Virus record (IMG/VR): IMGVR_UViG_3300042486_001174
Coordinates: 1-35,945 of that record
Reading direction: 5' to 3' (one strand)
DNA: 35,945 bases
Origin: a virus
Position numbers and translations under genes: made by a program. Within the stretch, counting starts at the first letter, position 1. Each line of letters opens with the position of its first letter. Shown one piece after another: positions 20,788 to 28,328 of the stretch. The notes under the pieces are model-generated. The model ran no database searches. It had not been told where the DNA came from and was given only the letters and a program-made list of their open reading frames with translations.

Positions 20788-21054
20788 ATGAAAAACAATA
20801 TTGAACTTACGCGCGATTCACTCCTACAGTCTCTCGGACAAGATGTATGTGAAGTGATCTTTACTAAAAAGGATGGCGGTGAACGCCTTATGCGTTGCAC
20901 TCGCGATTTGAAACGAGCCATCAATGCTCCGATTCCGAAGAATGAAAACTTCGTTGATGACAATCCTGACGTGATTCGCGCATATGATCTTGAGGCTGAA
21001 GGATGGCGTTCATTCATCATCGCTAATGTTAAGAGCGCAACCGTATTTGCATAA
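20788..21054 (+). CDS. WYL_2 (DUF2693) Sm/SH3-like small protein (88 aa)
   Basis: V-I-F-T-K-K-D-G-G-E-R-L-M-R-C-T-R-D is the signature of the short WYL_2/DUF2693 Sm-like beta-barrel family, common in T4-like phages. The function is unproven; a nucleic-acid or ligand-binding regulator is the usual guess. The C-terminus (A-Y-D-L-E-A-E-G-W-R-S-F) continues the domain. First gene of the leaderless P6 transcript; its TAA overlaps the next ATG. Confidence 0.75.
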   Translation: MKNNIELTRDSLLQSLGQDVCEVIFTKKDGGERLMRCTRDLKRAINAPIPKNENFVDDNPDVIRAYDLEAEGWRSFIIANVKSATVFA

Positions 21055-21365
21055 TGGATCAGTGGAGTCAAAATTTTGCGCTTGCTCGTCTCGTCGGATT
21101 AAATCCTGATGAATTCACGGGTAAGTGGATTGGAATTGGGTCTAACTTCCATGGGTATGATGATAAAAAACGTCTTGTCATCATACATGACTTCTACAAT
21201 AGCCTTGATGAATTGCGATGGGTTGATGACGCATACGGCAATTCAGAAATCGCTCCATCCGATGTTTTTTCTCCAATTGAGATGACAGTTATGTTTCTTT
21301 CTTGTCGTCCTCATATGCGAACCGAGGCAATCCTAAAATCACTTGACCTTTGGGTAGAGAAGTAA
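21054..21365 (+). CDS. Hypothetical protein (103 aa)
   Basis: A soluble acidic protein (W-I-G-I-G-S-N-F-H-G-Y-D-D-K-K-R-L-V-I) starting in the preceding stop. Probable alpha/beta fold, with an aliphatic C-terminal helix. I do not recognise it. Confidence 0.72.
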   Translation: MDQWSQNFALARLVGLNPDEFTGKWIGIGSNFHGYDDKKRLVIIHDFYNSLDELRWVDDAYGNSEIAPSDVFSPIEMTVMFLSCRPHMRTEAILKSLDLWVEK

Positions 21366-21366
21366 T

Positions 21367-21618
21367 ATGATATCCGAAACAATTAACACTGAGATCAATA
21401 ATCACTGTGGTACAATTCAATTGGATTATTACCATAGTCTTGACGCGATGCACATGGCTGAGAAGACATTGTCACCGCGCGTGTGGCTAACATATATCGA
21501 CAATCTAAATGCAGTTGTTGGTGATTATGAAAGACCTAAAGGTGTTCAACATTCCGAATCATATCAAAAGGCACATGCATTCTACAAAACAATAACAGAA
21601 TATGGCAAATCTCTTTAA
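21367..21618 (+). CDS. Hypothetical protein (83 aa)
   Basis: One nt after the preceding stop; its end overlaps the next gene by 17 nt. Helical, with H-M-A-E-K-T-L-S-P-R-V-W-L-T-Y-I. Unknown function. Confidence 0.7.
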   Translation: MISETINTEINNHCGTIQLDYYHSLDAMHMAEKTLSPRVWLTYIDNLNAVVGDYERPKGVQHSESYQKAHAFYKTITEYGKSL

Positions 21619-22831
21619 CAAGTCAGGTAAGGTTCATGCACCTGACTTTAAGTACACCGGCGAAGAACCCGATTGGCACAATTGGGAAAAGTGGACAGTA
21701 GAAAAGTTCTACCAAGTTCAAAGCAAAGCTTTACGTTTTTACAATTACTATCTTGATAGCAATGCATTTAAGCCTATCGTTTTGTCATGGATGAAGAAGA
21801 ATGGATATACCAAAGATGAGATGTCTCTAATTAAAGATTCAGCTCCATGGTATCTTCCGACAACAGTAGGTAAGCTTATTCGTATGATGGACGTGGGTAT
21901 GCCAAGTATTCACCCGCAGGCTGAAGAATACTTTGAAGGTCTGTTGAGATATGACGAAGACGTACCGTTAAAGCCAAAGGATTCTATCGAAGCGGTAGAT
22001 AGTTATATACGAAAAGCTCTTAAGACGATTAACGCTGACACACAAACTCCAGCGGTCGCACTGATAAAACAGGACGAAAAAAAGAAGATCACGCCACTGG
22101 ATCGCATTCGTGAACGTGTTCAAAAAGATATTTTAATTTATTTAGATGAACTGAATGATAGCTGGACCGATACTTCAAAAGCGGTTGCATCTCTTAACTT
22201 AGGTAATATGTTAAGAGATCATAAGATCCCTGCGCAAGGTCTAGGCGACATCATCAAATGGATTGAGCGCAACCTCGAAGAATATCGAGGCGCATACGAA
22301 AAGACTGATCCCCAATTGGTTGAAGGATATTCATACATGTCTAAGCCAAACCTACGTAAGATCGTTTCGATATTAGAGACTTTTAAAGCTGACGTTGAAT
22401 CGCATGGCAAGATCAAAAATGCAATGCGTAAGCCGCGAACTAAGAAGCCTAAGGCTGCCGATAAGCAAGTGCAACGTCTTAAGTATCAGTCTAACTCCGC
22501 AGAATATGCACTTGAGAGTGTTTCACCGTCGCGTATCCCATACGCCCAACGTCTATACATATTCAATACCAAGACTCGACAAATTGGTGTTTACTATGCA
22601 AGCGGTAACAATGGATTTGAAGTTAAAGGTACATCACTTAAAGGATTTGATGATGCGCTTAGCTTCCATGCCACATTGCGCAAGCCAAAGGATATTCTTA
22701 CTGGTGTACTATCGTCGACTCTGAAGAAGCTTGATAAAATCTTTGATGGAGTTAAGATCACTAAGAAGAAAGCTAATGGCCGTCTAAACGAACACACTAT
22801 TATTCTCAAAGTACTTGAACATCGACCATGA
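21602..22831 (+). CDS. Hypothetical protein beside the late-transcription/replication block (409 aa)
   Basis: A large soluble protein: helical N-terminal half (K-F-Y-Q-V-Q-S-K-A-L-R-F-Y-N-Y-Y), a lysine-rich linker around residue 280 (R-K-P-R-T-K-K-P-K-A), then a beta-rich domain (P-Y-A-Q-R-L-Y-I-F-N-T-K-T-R-Q-I-G-V-Y-Y-A-S). The basic linker suggests nucleic-acid contact. No family I can name. It is coupled by ATGA to the gp33 gene, so a part in late transcription or replication is possible from context only. Confidence 0.8.
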   Translation: MANLFNKSGKVHAPDFKYTGEEPDWHNWEKWTVEKFYQVQSKALRFYNYYLDSNAFKPIVLSWMKKNGYTKDEMSLIKDSAPWYLPTTVGKLIRMMDVGMPSIHPQAEEYFEGLLRYDEDVPLKPKDSIEAVDSYIRKALKTINADTQTPAVALIKQDEKKKITPLDRIRERVQKDILIYLDELNDSWTDTSKAVASLNLGNMLRDHKIPAQGLGDIIKWIERNLEEYRGAYEKTDPQLVEGYSYMSKPNLRKIVSILETFKADVESHGKIKNAMRKPRTKKPKAADKQVQRLKYQSNSAEYALESVSPSRIPYAQRLYIFNTKTRQIGVYYASGNNGFEVKGTSLKGFDDALSFHATLRKPKDILTGVLSSTLKKLDKIFDGVKITKKKANGRLNEHTIILKVLEHRP

Positions 22832-23076
22832 CAGATATTACTCCTGAAACAATCATTCCTATCCTAACTAAAGCAGATCTAATTTCTCAGGCTGAGGCAT
22901 TAGTTCGTACTGAAAGTATGGGTTATGCTGAAGCAATCATTCACGTGTGTGATATGAAAGGTATTGACCCTGAGGACATCGCTAAGCTTGTTGGCGGAAG
23001 TCTTAAAGAAAAGCTTAAAGCTGAAGCACAACGAAACAACCTATTACCAAAACCAAATAGCCTGTTCGGTCTATGA
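22828..23076 (+). CDS. gp33: gp33-like late-promoter transcription co-activator (82 aa)
   Basis: gp33 connects RNA polymerase to the sliding clamp at T4 late promoters, with sigma-like gp55. This protein has the size and layout of the short gp33 versions of T4-like phages: Y-A-E-A-I-I-H-V-C-D, E-D-I-A-K-L-V, S-L-K-E-K-L-K-A-E-A. The position directly before 59 and 32 is the T4 order and supports the call. It overlaps both neighbours by 4 nt. TATAAATA boxes in the structural block are its expected targets. Confidence 0.8.
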   Translation: MTDITPETIIPILTKADLISQAEALVRTESMGYAEAIIHVCDMKGIDPEDIAKLVGGSLKEKLKAEAQRNNLLPKPNSLFGL

Positions 23077-23708
23077 TTAGTGTTTCAGATGAAACAACTA
23101 TAACCCCATTTGACGCTTGGAGTATATACACTGCGCTGTCATTGCATTTCCGTAAGGACAGCGGCTATGACGCATTTCGTTTTAACTTTAAAGGTCCGCG
23201 CTGCAAGCGTGAAACATTTATGGCGTATCGGCAGCGCTATGCATTTGAGAAAATAGCACGTGCATATCCGAATAAGAACTCTACAATCGAATACTTCCTT
23301 GCAAACCTGCTAGACGGGAATACTTGGATTGGTTCAATGAATGACGATTCTTATGCAGGATGGCAAGGCCGCGTTCAACGAATGGACTATGACTTCCGTT
23401 CTGCAATGTCAGACTTGTCTAACAATGCAAGTTCATTTGACTCTATCATCAAGCCGTCTTCACGTGAAGACATGCCGCCGATTTACCAGGCATACACTCG
23501 AGGAAAACTTCCAATCGAGACGTTAGTAATCCTCGACACATTGGTGAACTACACGTCGAGTATAAATAAGTTTGTGAGCGACCCGCTAGAGATTGTCTCT
23601 GACATTACCTACCGTGTCTCTCGCTACAAGCCCTTCTTAAGATCGAAAATTGATGTTTCGAAGGCAAAACAAAATGTACTAAATTCGTTTACATATGTAA
23701 ACAAATAG
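23073..23708 (+). CDS. gp59: gp59-like loader of the replicative helicase (211 aa)
   Basis: gp59 loads the gp41 helicase onto gp32-coated forked DNA. The N-terminus (T-P-F-D-A-W-S-I-Y-T-A-L-S-L-H-F-R-K-D-S-G-Y-D-A) matches the conserved opening of the family, and the helical body and length (~210 aa; T4 217 aa) fit. Gene order 33-59-32 is as in T4. The promoter for gp32 starts inside its last codons, and a TATAAATA at 23561-23568 also lies within it. Confidence 0.87.
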   Translation: MISVSDETTITPFDAWSIYTALSLHFRKDSGYDAFRFNFKGPRCKRETFMAYRQRYAFEKIARAYPNKNSTIEYFLANLLDGNTWIGSMNDDSYAGWQGRVQRMDYDFRSAMSDLSNNASSFDSIIKPSSREDMPPIYQAYTRGKLPIETLVILDTLVNYTSSINKFVSDPLEIVSDITYRVSRYKPFLRSKIDVSKAKQNVLNSFTYVNK

Positions 23709-23716
23709 TATATAAT
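23688..23716 (+). promoter_or_regulatory. Sigma70-type promoter for gp32
   Basis: TTTACA (23688-23693), 17-nt spacer, TATAAT (23711-23716), overlapping the end of gp59. The expected +1 is A23723; the 37-nt leader consists almost only of A and C with (CAA) repeats and contains no SD. The spacer has TTTACATATGTAAA, a palindrome over the -35 that could be an operator. Confidence 0.88.
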
Positions 23717-23759
23717 AACCATACAACGCAATACAACAACAACAACAATACAAAAACAT

Positions 23760-24701
23760 ATGTCGTTTGATAAACTGAAACAAAATCGTGCAGCCGCAAT
23801 CTCAAAACTCGTGAATGCTGCTGAAAAGACAGGCGGAACTAAAACCTATGGCGATGATCGTCTGTGGGCACCAACCGTCGATAAGACTGGTAACGGGTAT
23901 GCTATTATCCGTTTCCTCCCTGCTAAGGAAGGTGAAGATCTTCCATGGGTTCGCTATTGGGATCATGGATTCAAGGGACCAACTGGTCGTTGGTACATTG
24001 AGAACAGCTTGACCAGCATCGGTCAGACTGACCCAGTTTCTGAACTCAACTCTGTTCTTTGGAACAGCGGTAATGAAAAAGACAAGGAAGTTGCACGCGA
24101 TCGTAAGCGTCGTCTGCATTACGTTTCTAACATCCTGGTTGTTAGCGATCCTGCTAATCCAGCAAATGAAGGAAAGGTATTTATCTTCAAATATGGTAAG
24201 AAGATCTTTGACAAGATCAATGATCTGATGCAACCGCAATTCCAGGACGAGACGCCGGTCAATCCGTTCGACTTCTGGGGTGGCGCAAGCTTCCGCTTGA
24301 AGATTCGCAACTTCGAAGGATATCGTAACTATGATAAGAGCGAGTTTGATAAACCAACCGAACTCTTTGGCGGTGACGATGCACGTCTTGAGGAAATCTA
24401 TGGCCAGCTCCATAGCCTATCCGACTTCGTCGATCCGAAGAGCTACAAGTCCTACACTGAACTCAAGAAGAAGCTCATCGAGGTTCTTGGCGAAGAAGCA
24501 GTTAATGGATCAGCCTCAACTGCACATACTGCAGTTGCTGAAGTTAATGTTGGTCGTGCCGTTGAAGCACAAGCAGCACCAGCAGCTGGTAGCTCATATG
24601 ACGATGTCAATGATGACATTCCATTCACGTCTGACGGCGGTACATCATCCGAAGGAGACGATGATGACATCAGCTACTTTGCTAAGCTTGCACGTGGTTA
24701 A
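23760..24701 (+). CDS. gp32: gp32-like single-stranded DNA-binding protein (313 aa)
   Basis: Coats single-stranded DNA in replication, recombination and repair. The N-terminal basic segment, the core G-N-G-Y-A-I-I-R-F-L-P-A followed by W-V-R-Y-W-D-H-G-F-K-G and S-I-G-Q-T-D-P-V-S-E, and the acidic tail (D-D-I-P-F ... E-G-D-D-D-D-I-S-Y-F) match T4 gp32. T4's zinc ligands (H64, C77, C87, C90) are not kept: the protein has no cysteine at all. The acidic tail should bind gp59 and the polymerase. Own promoter and A/C-rich leader suggest autogenous control as in T4. Confidence 0.93.
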   Translation: MSFDKLKQNRAAAISKLVNAAEKTGGTKTYGDDRLWAPTVDKTGNGYAIIRFLPAKEGEDLPWVRYWDHGFKGPTGRWYIENSLTSIGQTDPVSELNSVLWNSGNEKDKEVARDRKRRLHYVSNILVVSDPANPANEGKVFIFKYGKKIFDKINDLMQPQFQDETPVNPFDFWGGASFRLKIRNFEGYRNYDKSEFDKPTELFGGDDARLEEIYGQLHSLSDFVDPKSYKSYTELKKKLIEVLGEEAVNGSASTAHTAVAEVNVGRAVEAQAAPAAGSSYDDVNDDIPFTSDGGTSSEGDDDDISYFAKLARG

Positions 24702-24713
24702 TACCGCATCTGC

Positions 24714-26864
24714 TTAGTAAGCATATAACCCCATGGCGCTGCCGGTCAGAATTGGACCAGCGGCGCCATTTAAGTTTTGATTGACGTTGCTGTTCGAGAC
24801 ATTGTGTACGTCTCCTCCACGGCTGACATTGTTGACAACCATCATTCCACCACCTGAATTACCTGGACTATTGATTGCTGATACGGTATCAGCTGGAGAT
24901 GGAGTTACTGTGCTGAGCCCGTTAGATGCGGCCGCAGCAGGCGAATTGGATGCAATGATTTGAATCGGAGTTTTGAAGTCCTTAAGTTCCTCAATCTTAT
25001 CCCAAGGGAAGCTACCAAATGAAGCCCAATCAGTATTCAAATCAGATATGTACTTCATTCCTTCGCCCATAGCCTTGATAGACTGACCAATACCAATTAG
25101 ATTATATCCTTCCTTTGACAGCTTCATCAGCTTTTCAAGCGGACTATCTGCTCCAAATGATAGAAGCTTGCCGATAAAATTACCTAAGCCAGCTGCTGCT
25201 TCACCAACACCAAACCCAGCAATTGCTGCTCCTATTGCAGCAATACCTCCGGCGATACCAAATAACATTCCCCCGTCAAGCTTAGAAATTCTTTCACTAA
25301 ATGAATCGAAGAATTCTCCAATTTTGTTATCATCTCCTATTGCTAATTTCAATAGAGTCAATCCAGCTGATAGAGGTAGCATCGCTGCGCCTGCCAGAGT
25401 CATTCCAGGAGCTGCCAGTAATAGGAGCAGCGATGCTTTAGCCAAAGATGCTGCTACACCGGTTAGACCTTCAAATGCTTTCATGTCAACCTTACTTAGA
25501 ACATTTAGTCCATAAGCCAAAGGTATCAATGCAGCACCAAGTGCAGCAATTGCAAGTACTCCTGCTGCAAACAATGCGGCTTGTGGTCCCATTAACAATG
25601 CGCCTAATCCAGCAGCGGCTAACGTTAGGCCAACTAATGCAACAGCAGCTATACCTAAAGATTTCCATGAGACATCTTTTAGAAGGTTAAGACCAAATGC
25701 TAATGGAATTAGCGAAGCTCCAAGTAATCCTATAGCCAATGCTCCTTTTGCGATCGTTGCCATTGACTTCCCTAAGAAAGTGCCAAGCAATGCTAGTCCG
25801 CCAAGTGCAACTGTCGCCTTACCTAAATCTTCCCACTTAACAGATTCAAATGTACGAAGCGCAATTGCAGTTACTGCCAAAGCTGCACCCATTGCAGCAA
25901 TTCCTAATGCACTCTTTAGCAATGACCCCTGTATTTTTGATAAACCGTATGTTGCTGCAACAATTCCACCAATCACAAGACCGGCCTTACCTAAATCTTC
26001 CCACTTAACTTCTGAGAATGTCTTAAGAGATTTTCCAAGAACAAACAGTCCACCGGCAAATAGGATAAAGCCTCCTCCTACTTTTAGAATAGTGTTACCA
26101 AGTTTTGTTAGAGATGATACATCAGCCTTACCAAGTTTAGTAACACCCTTTGAGATATTATCGGCGGATTTTACAAAATTACCAACTGTTGTATTATTGA
26201 TTGCATCGATGAAATCCGTTAGTGGCTTTCTTATGAAGATTAAAGCCAATCCAAATTTCAGCATTGGACCCGCCTCTACCTTATTGAAATCAGAAAATGC
26301 TTCAGCTAATGCAGACAGCTTTTTAACACTGGCATCACTCAATTTACTTAGAGTTTCAACAAAACTTTTTATGCTTCCCCCTAGTAGACGTGATGCTACT
26401 CCAGCTTTAATTACTCCGCTAACTCTGATCTTTGCAAATTCAGATATTGCCTTTGATGCTTCTGAGAATGTCTTTAGTTTTTCGAGTGATACATCATTGA
26501 TATCTGACAATTCCGTAATCAAATTGCGCATGCCCTTTGCATATGCCTTAACTACTTTTGGGAAAACGCCAAAAGTAATTGACTTAACAATATCACTAGC
26601 TGAAGGTATGATTGACTGACTGCTATTGCCACCACCAGGCGCCCCTCCTTTGTTTTTTGCCAGAGTGTCAATTCCTTTGACCATGATACCCATTAGTTTG
26701 GATATTTCCTCAAGGAAAAGCTCAGACATAATCGATGAGTCCCTTAAAGGAGTCAGCGTATTGCCTACTTCATATGTGACTAGCTCGACAGCTGCAGCAA
26801 TGTCAGTTTGATTACTGAACATTTGCTGCAGGATGTTGGTCATTTCCTGGGATGTTTCTGGCAT
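24714..26864 (-). CDS. Tail tape measure protein (716 aa)
   Basis: A long helical, Gly/Ala/Leu-rich protein with many short hydrophobic helices (residues ~260-560), typical of phage tape measure proteins. A unit of about 56 residues recurs: V-K-W-E-D-L-G-K-A at 286-294 and 342-350, V-S-W-K-S-L-G-I-A at 398-406 and V-D-M-K-A-F-E-G-L at 459-467. The C-terminus is Asn/Ser/Gly-rich (V-V-N-N-V-S-R-G-G-D-V-H-N). The position after the gp26/gp51-like pair fits the slot of T4 gene 29. The start is ATG 26864, 3 nt after the gp51-like stop. Confidence 0.83.
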   Translation of the reverse strand: MPETSQEMTNILQQMFSNQTDIAAAVELVTYEVGNTLTPLRDSSIMSELFLEEISKLMGIMVKGIDTLAKNKGGAPGGGNSSQSIIPSASDIVKSITFGVFPKVVKAYAKGMRNLITELSDINDVSLEKLKTFSEASKAISEFAKIRVSGVIKAGVASRLLGGSIKSFVETLSKLSDASVKKLSALAEAFSDFNKVEAGPMLKFGLALIFIRKPLTDFIDAINNTTVGNFVKSADNISKGVTKLGKADVSSLTKLGNTILKVGGGFILFAGGLFVLGKSLKTFSEVKWEDLGKAGLVIGGIVAATYGLSKIQGSLLKSALGIAAMGAALAVTAIALRTFESVKWEDLGKATVALGGLALLGTFLGKSMATIAKGALAIGLLGASLIPLAFGLNLLKDVSWKSLGIAAVALVGLTLAAAGLGALLMGPQAALFAAGVLAIAALGAALIPLAYGLNVLSKVDMKAFEGLTGVAASLAKASLLLLLAAPGMTLAGAAMLPLSAGLTLLKLAIGDDNKIGEFFDSFSERISKLDGGMLFGIAGGIAAIGAAIAGFGVGEAAAGLGNFIGKLLSFGADSPLEKLMKLSKEGYNLIGIGQSIKAMGEGMKYISDLNTDWASFGSFPWDKIEELKDFKTPIQIIASNSPAAAASNGLSTVTPSPADTVSAINSPGNSGGGMMVVNNVSRGGDVHNVSNSNVNQNLNGAAGPILTGSAMGLYAY
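24733..24769 (+). terminator. Terminator for gp32 inside the opposing tape measure gene
   Basis: A 15-bp GC-rich stem (24733-24747 with 24755-24769; one G-U pair and one mismatch) with a 7-nt loop, followed on the plus strand by TTAAGTTTT. It lies 32 nt after the gp32 stop and within the last codons of the leftward tape measure gene. The T-rich side is only on the plus strand, so it fits rightward termination. Confidence 0.6.
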
Positions 26865-26867
26865 ATA

Positions 26868-27035
26868 TTAAAGGTGGTTTTGTTTGTTATTTCGTTCTTG
26901 GTTTTCTTTCTTAATTTGGTCAGCTAATAACGAAATGTAAATTTCTCTCTCCCATGGTAGCATATCTTCAATTTCTGATATGCTATACTTATGATGATAC
27001 ATAAGTGCAAAGTTAGTCTTGTACAGATTAACCAA
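26868..27035 (-). CDS. gp51: gp51-like small baseplate-hub assembly protein (44-55 aa; or frameshift extension of gp26)
   Basis: A short frame reading L-Y-K-T-N-F-A-L-M-Y-H-H-K-Y-S then I-E-D-M-L-P-W-E-R-E-I-Y matches the small gp51-type protein of T4-like phages, where the Y-x-x-N-F-A-L part is also conserved. Only an ATG inside the conserved part (27002) exists; the fuller protein needs TTG 27035 or entry from the gp26 frame. It lies in the -1 frame of gp26, overlapping its end, and a TTTTTTC heptamer in gp26 would join them into a 297-aa fusion. It is the last gene before the tape measure gene, the classic place for a tail-assembly chaperone frameshift. Confidence 0.75.
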   Translation of the reverse strand: MVNLYKTNFALMYHHKYSISEIEDMLPWEREIYISLLADQIKKENQERNNKQNHL

Positions 27036-27052
27036 TGACTCATGGGAGAGAC

Positions 27053-27760
27053 TTATGAGAAAAAAGATCTTATGCCGCTAAGAGACTGTTCATTTTCACA
27101 TGAACATTTGCTGCATTTGAATTTGATTGTATGTTCAACCTTTGGAAGGTTAGTGATGAATGCCTCAATCTTTTGCATCTGTAAACGCGCTAGAGAATTA
27201 ACAAAGGTCTCCATATCAGATCGACTGTAACTTGTTTTTGGATAAACTTTGTTTTCATCATAGATGCTATCAATACATGCAATAACAGATTCAGTCATTT
27301 GATCAGCAGTTGACATGTCCTTCTTAGATGCAATTTTACTCATGTCCTTGACACTCATCGGTTTCATGTTTACTCCAACAGTATCGGTAAGTTGAACGCG
27401 ACCATCTGGAGCTGAACCCATAACTTTGATTTCATCAAGATTAATGTCAATCTCGTTTTGAGAATCACATTCTGTACATTTAAGTCCAACCGTTGAAATT
27501 TCACCAACACTCTTTGAGCGTAACTTAATGAAAAGGTATTCAAGATCATACGATGTAAGATTATCAACATCGACTTTATTGTATGTACACGCACGAATGA
27601 CATCTTTAATGGCATTCATAATTTGCCCTTGGTCTTGACTTTCTTGAGCAATAAGCAATACCTTTTCTTCTTTAACTAAGAATGGGCGATATTCGGCGGC
27701 TGTACCAGTTGAAGGAATTTCAATGGTGTACTTAGGAGATGCAATAATTGGTAAACTCAT
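27053..27760 (-). CDS. gp26: gp26-like baseplate hub / tail-assembly protein (235 aa)
   Basis: The opening P-S-T-G-T-A-A-E-Y-R-P-F-L-V-K-E-E-K and the later S-Y-D-L-E-Y-L-F-I-K-L-R-S-K-S-V-G-E are the hallmark of the T4 base-plate protein family (Pfam T4_baseplate, gp26-type). Two C-x2-C knuckles (C95/C98 and C216/C219) likely bind one zinc. T4 gp26 is needed to build the central hub. The last codons hold the slippery TTTTTTC, and the gp51-like frame follows in -1. The start is ATG 27760, 16 nt from the preceding gene. Confidence 0.87.
   Translation of the reverse strand: MSLPIIASPKYTIEIPSTGTAAEYRPFLVKEEKVLLIAQESQDQGQIMNAIKDVIRACTYNKVDVDNLTSYDLEYLFIKLRSKSVGEISTVGLKCTECDSQNEIDINLDEIKVMGSAPDGRVQLTDTVGVNMKPMSVKDMSKIASKKDMSTADQMTESVIACIDSIYDENKVYPKTSYSRSDMETFVNSLARLQMQKIEAFITNLPKVEHTIKFKCSKCSCENEQSLSGIRSFFS
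27059..27065 (-). other. Candidate -1 programmed frameshift site (T TTT TTC)
   Basis: On the minus strand the gp26 frame reads TCT TTT TTC TCA TAA. The heptamer T-TTT-TTC is in the required X-XXY-YYZ register, one codon before the stop. After a -1 slip the next codons continue through the gp51-like frame without a stop to 26868. Confidence 0.6.
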
Positions 27761-27775
27761 AAATCTATATATTCA

Positions 27776-28327
27776 TTAATTTGGAATTGGCTCAACTTGA
27801 AAGCGATTAAAGGTTAGAGTGCAACTGAAACGAGATATTGCTGATTCGGCACTGTTGTCTAAGAACAATCCTTTGGACGCAAGTGGATATGCTCCCAGCA
27901 GTTTTACTCCATACTTAATGTTGTCATTTTCATCAAGCTGCCAAATGATGATGTCTCTTTTATATGCTTCATCATATTCAGCTAGGTAACTGCTTTGGTT
28001 GATAATGATTGCAGACCATGCATCAATGATCTTCTTTGGCATGAAATCGTTTGTTAAGTTAAACACGATTTCGATATCATCTTCATCATAACCAATTGGA
28101 ACCTTAATTGAATGATTCCAAATTGCATACTCAAACGTATTGATGGCTCGGCCTGGAATACTGATGTTATCAACTAAGAAGTTTAAATCTTTAATTGTGC
28201 TTACGTCTAAACCTGGTATGGTCACAGGACCTGCTAGTAGTCCAGTGAAGTCGACTTTGAATCGGTTAGGCCGTGCTAATCCGCCGCGTTTACTAATTAC
28301 TCCTTTTATGTCGTTGATTGTTGCCAT
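27776..28327 (-). CDS. Tail tube / tube-initiator family protein, gp19/gp54-like (183 aa)
   Basis: The gp19-type layout is visible: R-P-N-R-F-K-V-D-F near residues 19-27, S-I-P-G-R-A-I-N-T-F-E-Y in the first third, and L-L-G-A-Y-P-L-A-S-K-G-L-F-L-D-N-S-A-E-S then S-R-F-S-C-T-L-T-F at the end. The tail tube protein and the tube initiator (gp54) share this fold. Its location among baseplate genes favours the initiator, but size is closer to the tube protein (T4 gp19, 163 aa). One nt separates it from the next upstream gene. Confidence 0.72.
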   Translation of the reverse strand: MATINDIKGVISKRGGLARPNRFKVDFTGLLAGPVTIPGLDVSTIKDLNFLVDNISIPGRAINTFEYAIWNHSIKVPIGYDEDDIEIVFNLTNDFMPKKIIDAWSAIIINQSSYLAEYDEAYKRDIIIWQLDENDNIKYGVKLLGAYPLASKGLFLDNSAESAISRFSCTLTFNRFQVEPIPN

Positions 28328-28328
28328 A

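Noticed and set aside
23802-24413. 203-codon leftward open frame inside gp32
   Set aside because: gp32 is certain on the other strand; the antisense product has no recognisable feature.
25780-26619. 279-codon rightward open frame opposite the tape measure gene
   Set aside because: Antisense shadow of an Ala/Gly/Leu-rich gene; composition is proline/serine-rich with no domain, start signal or promoter.
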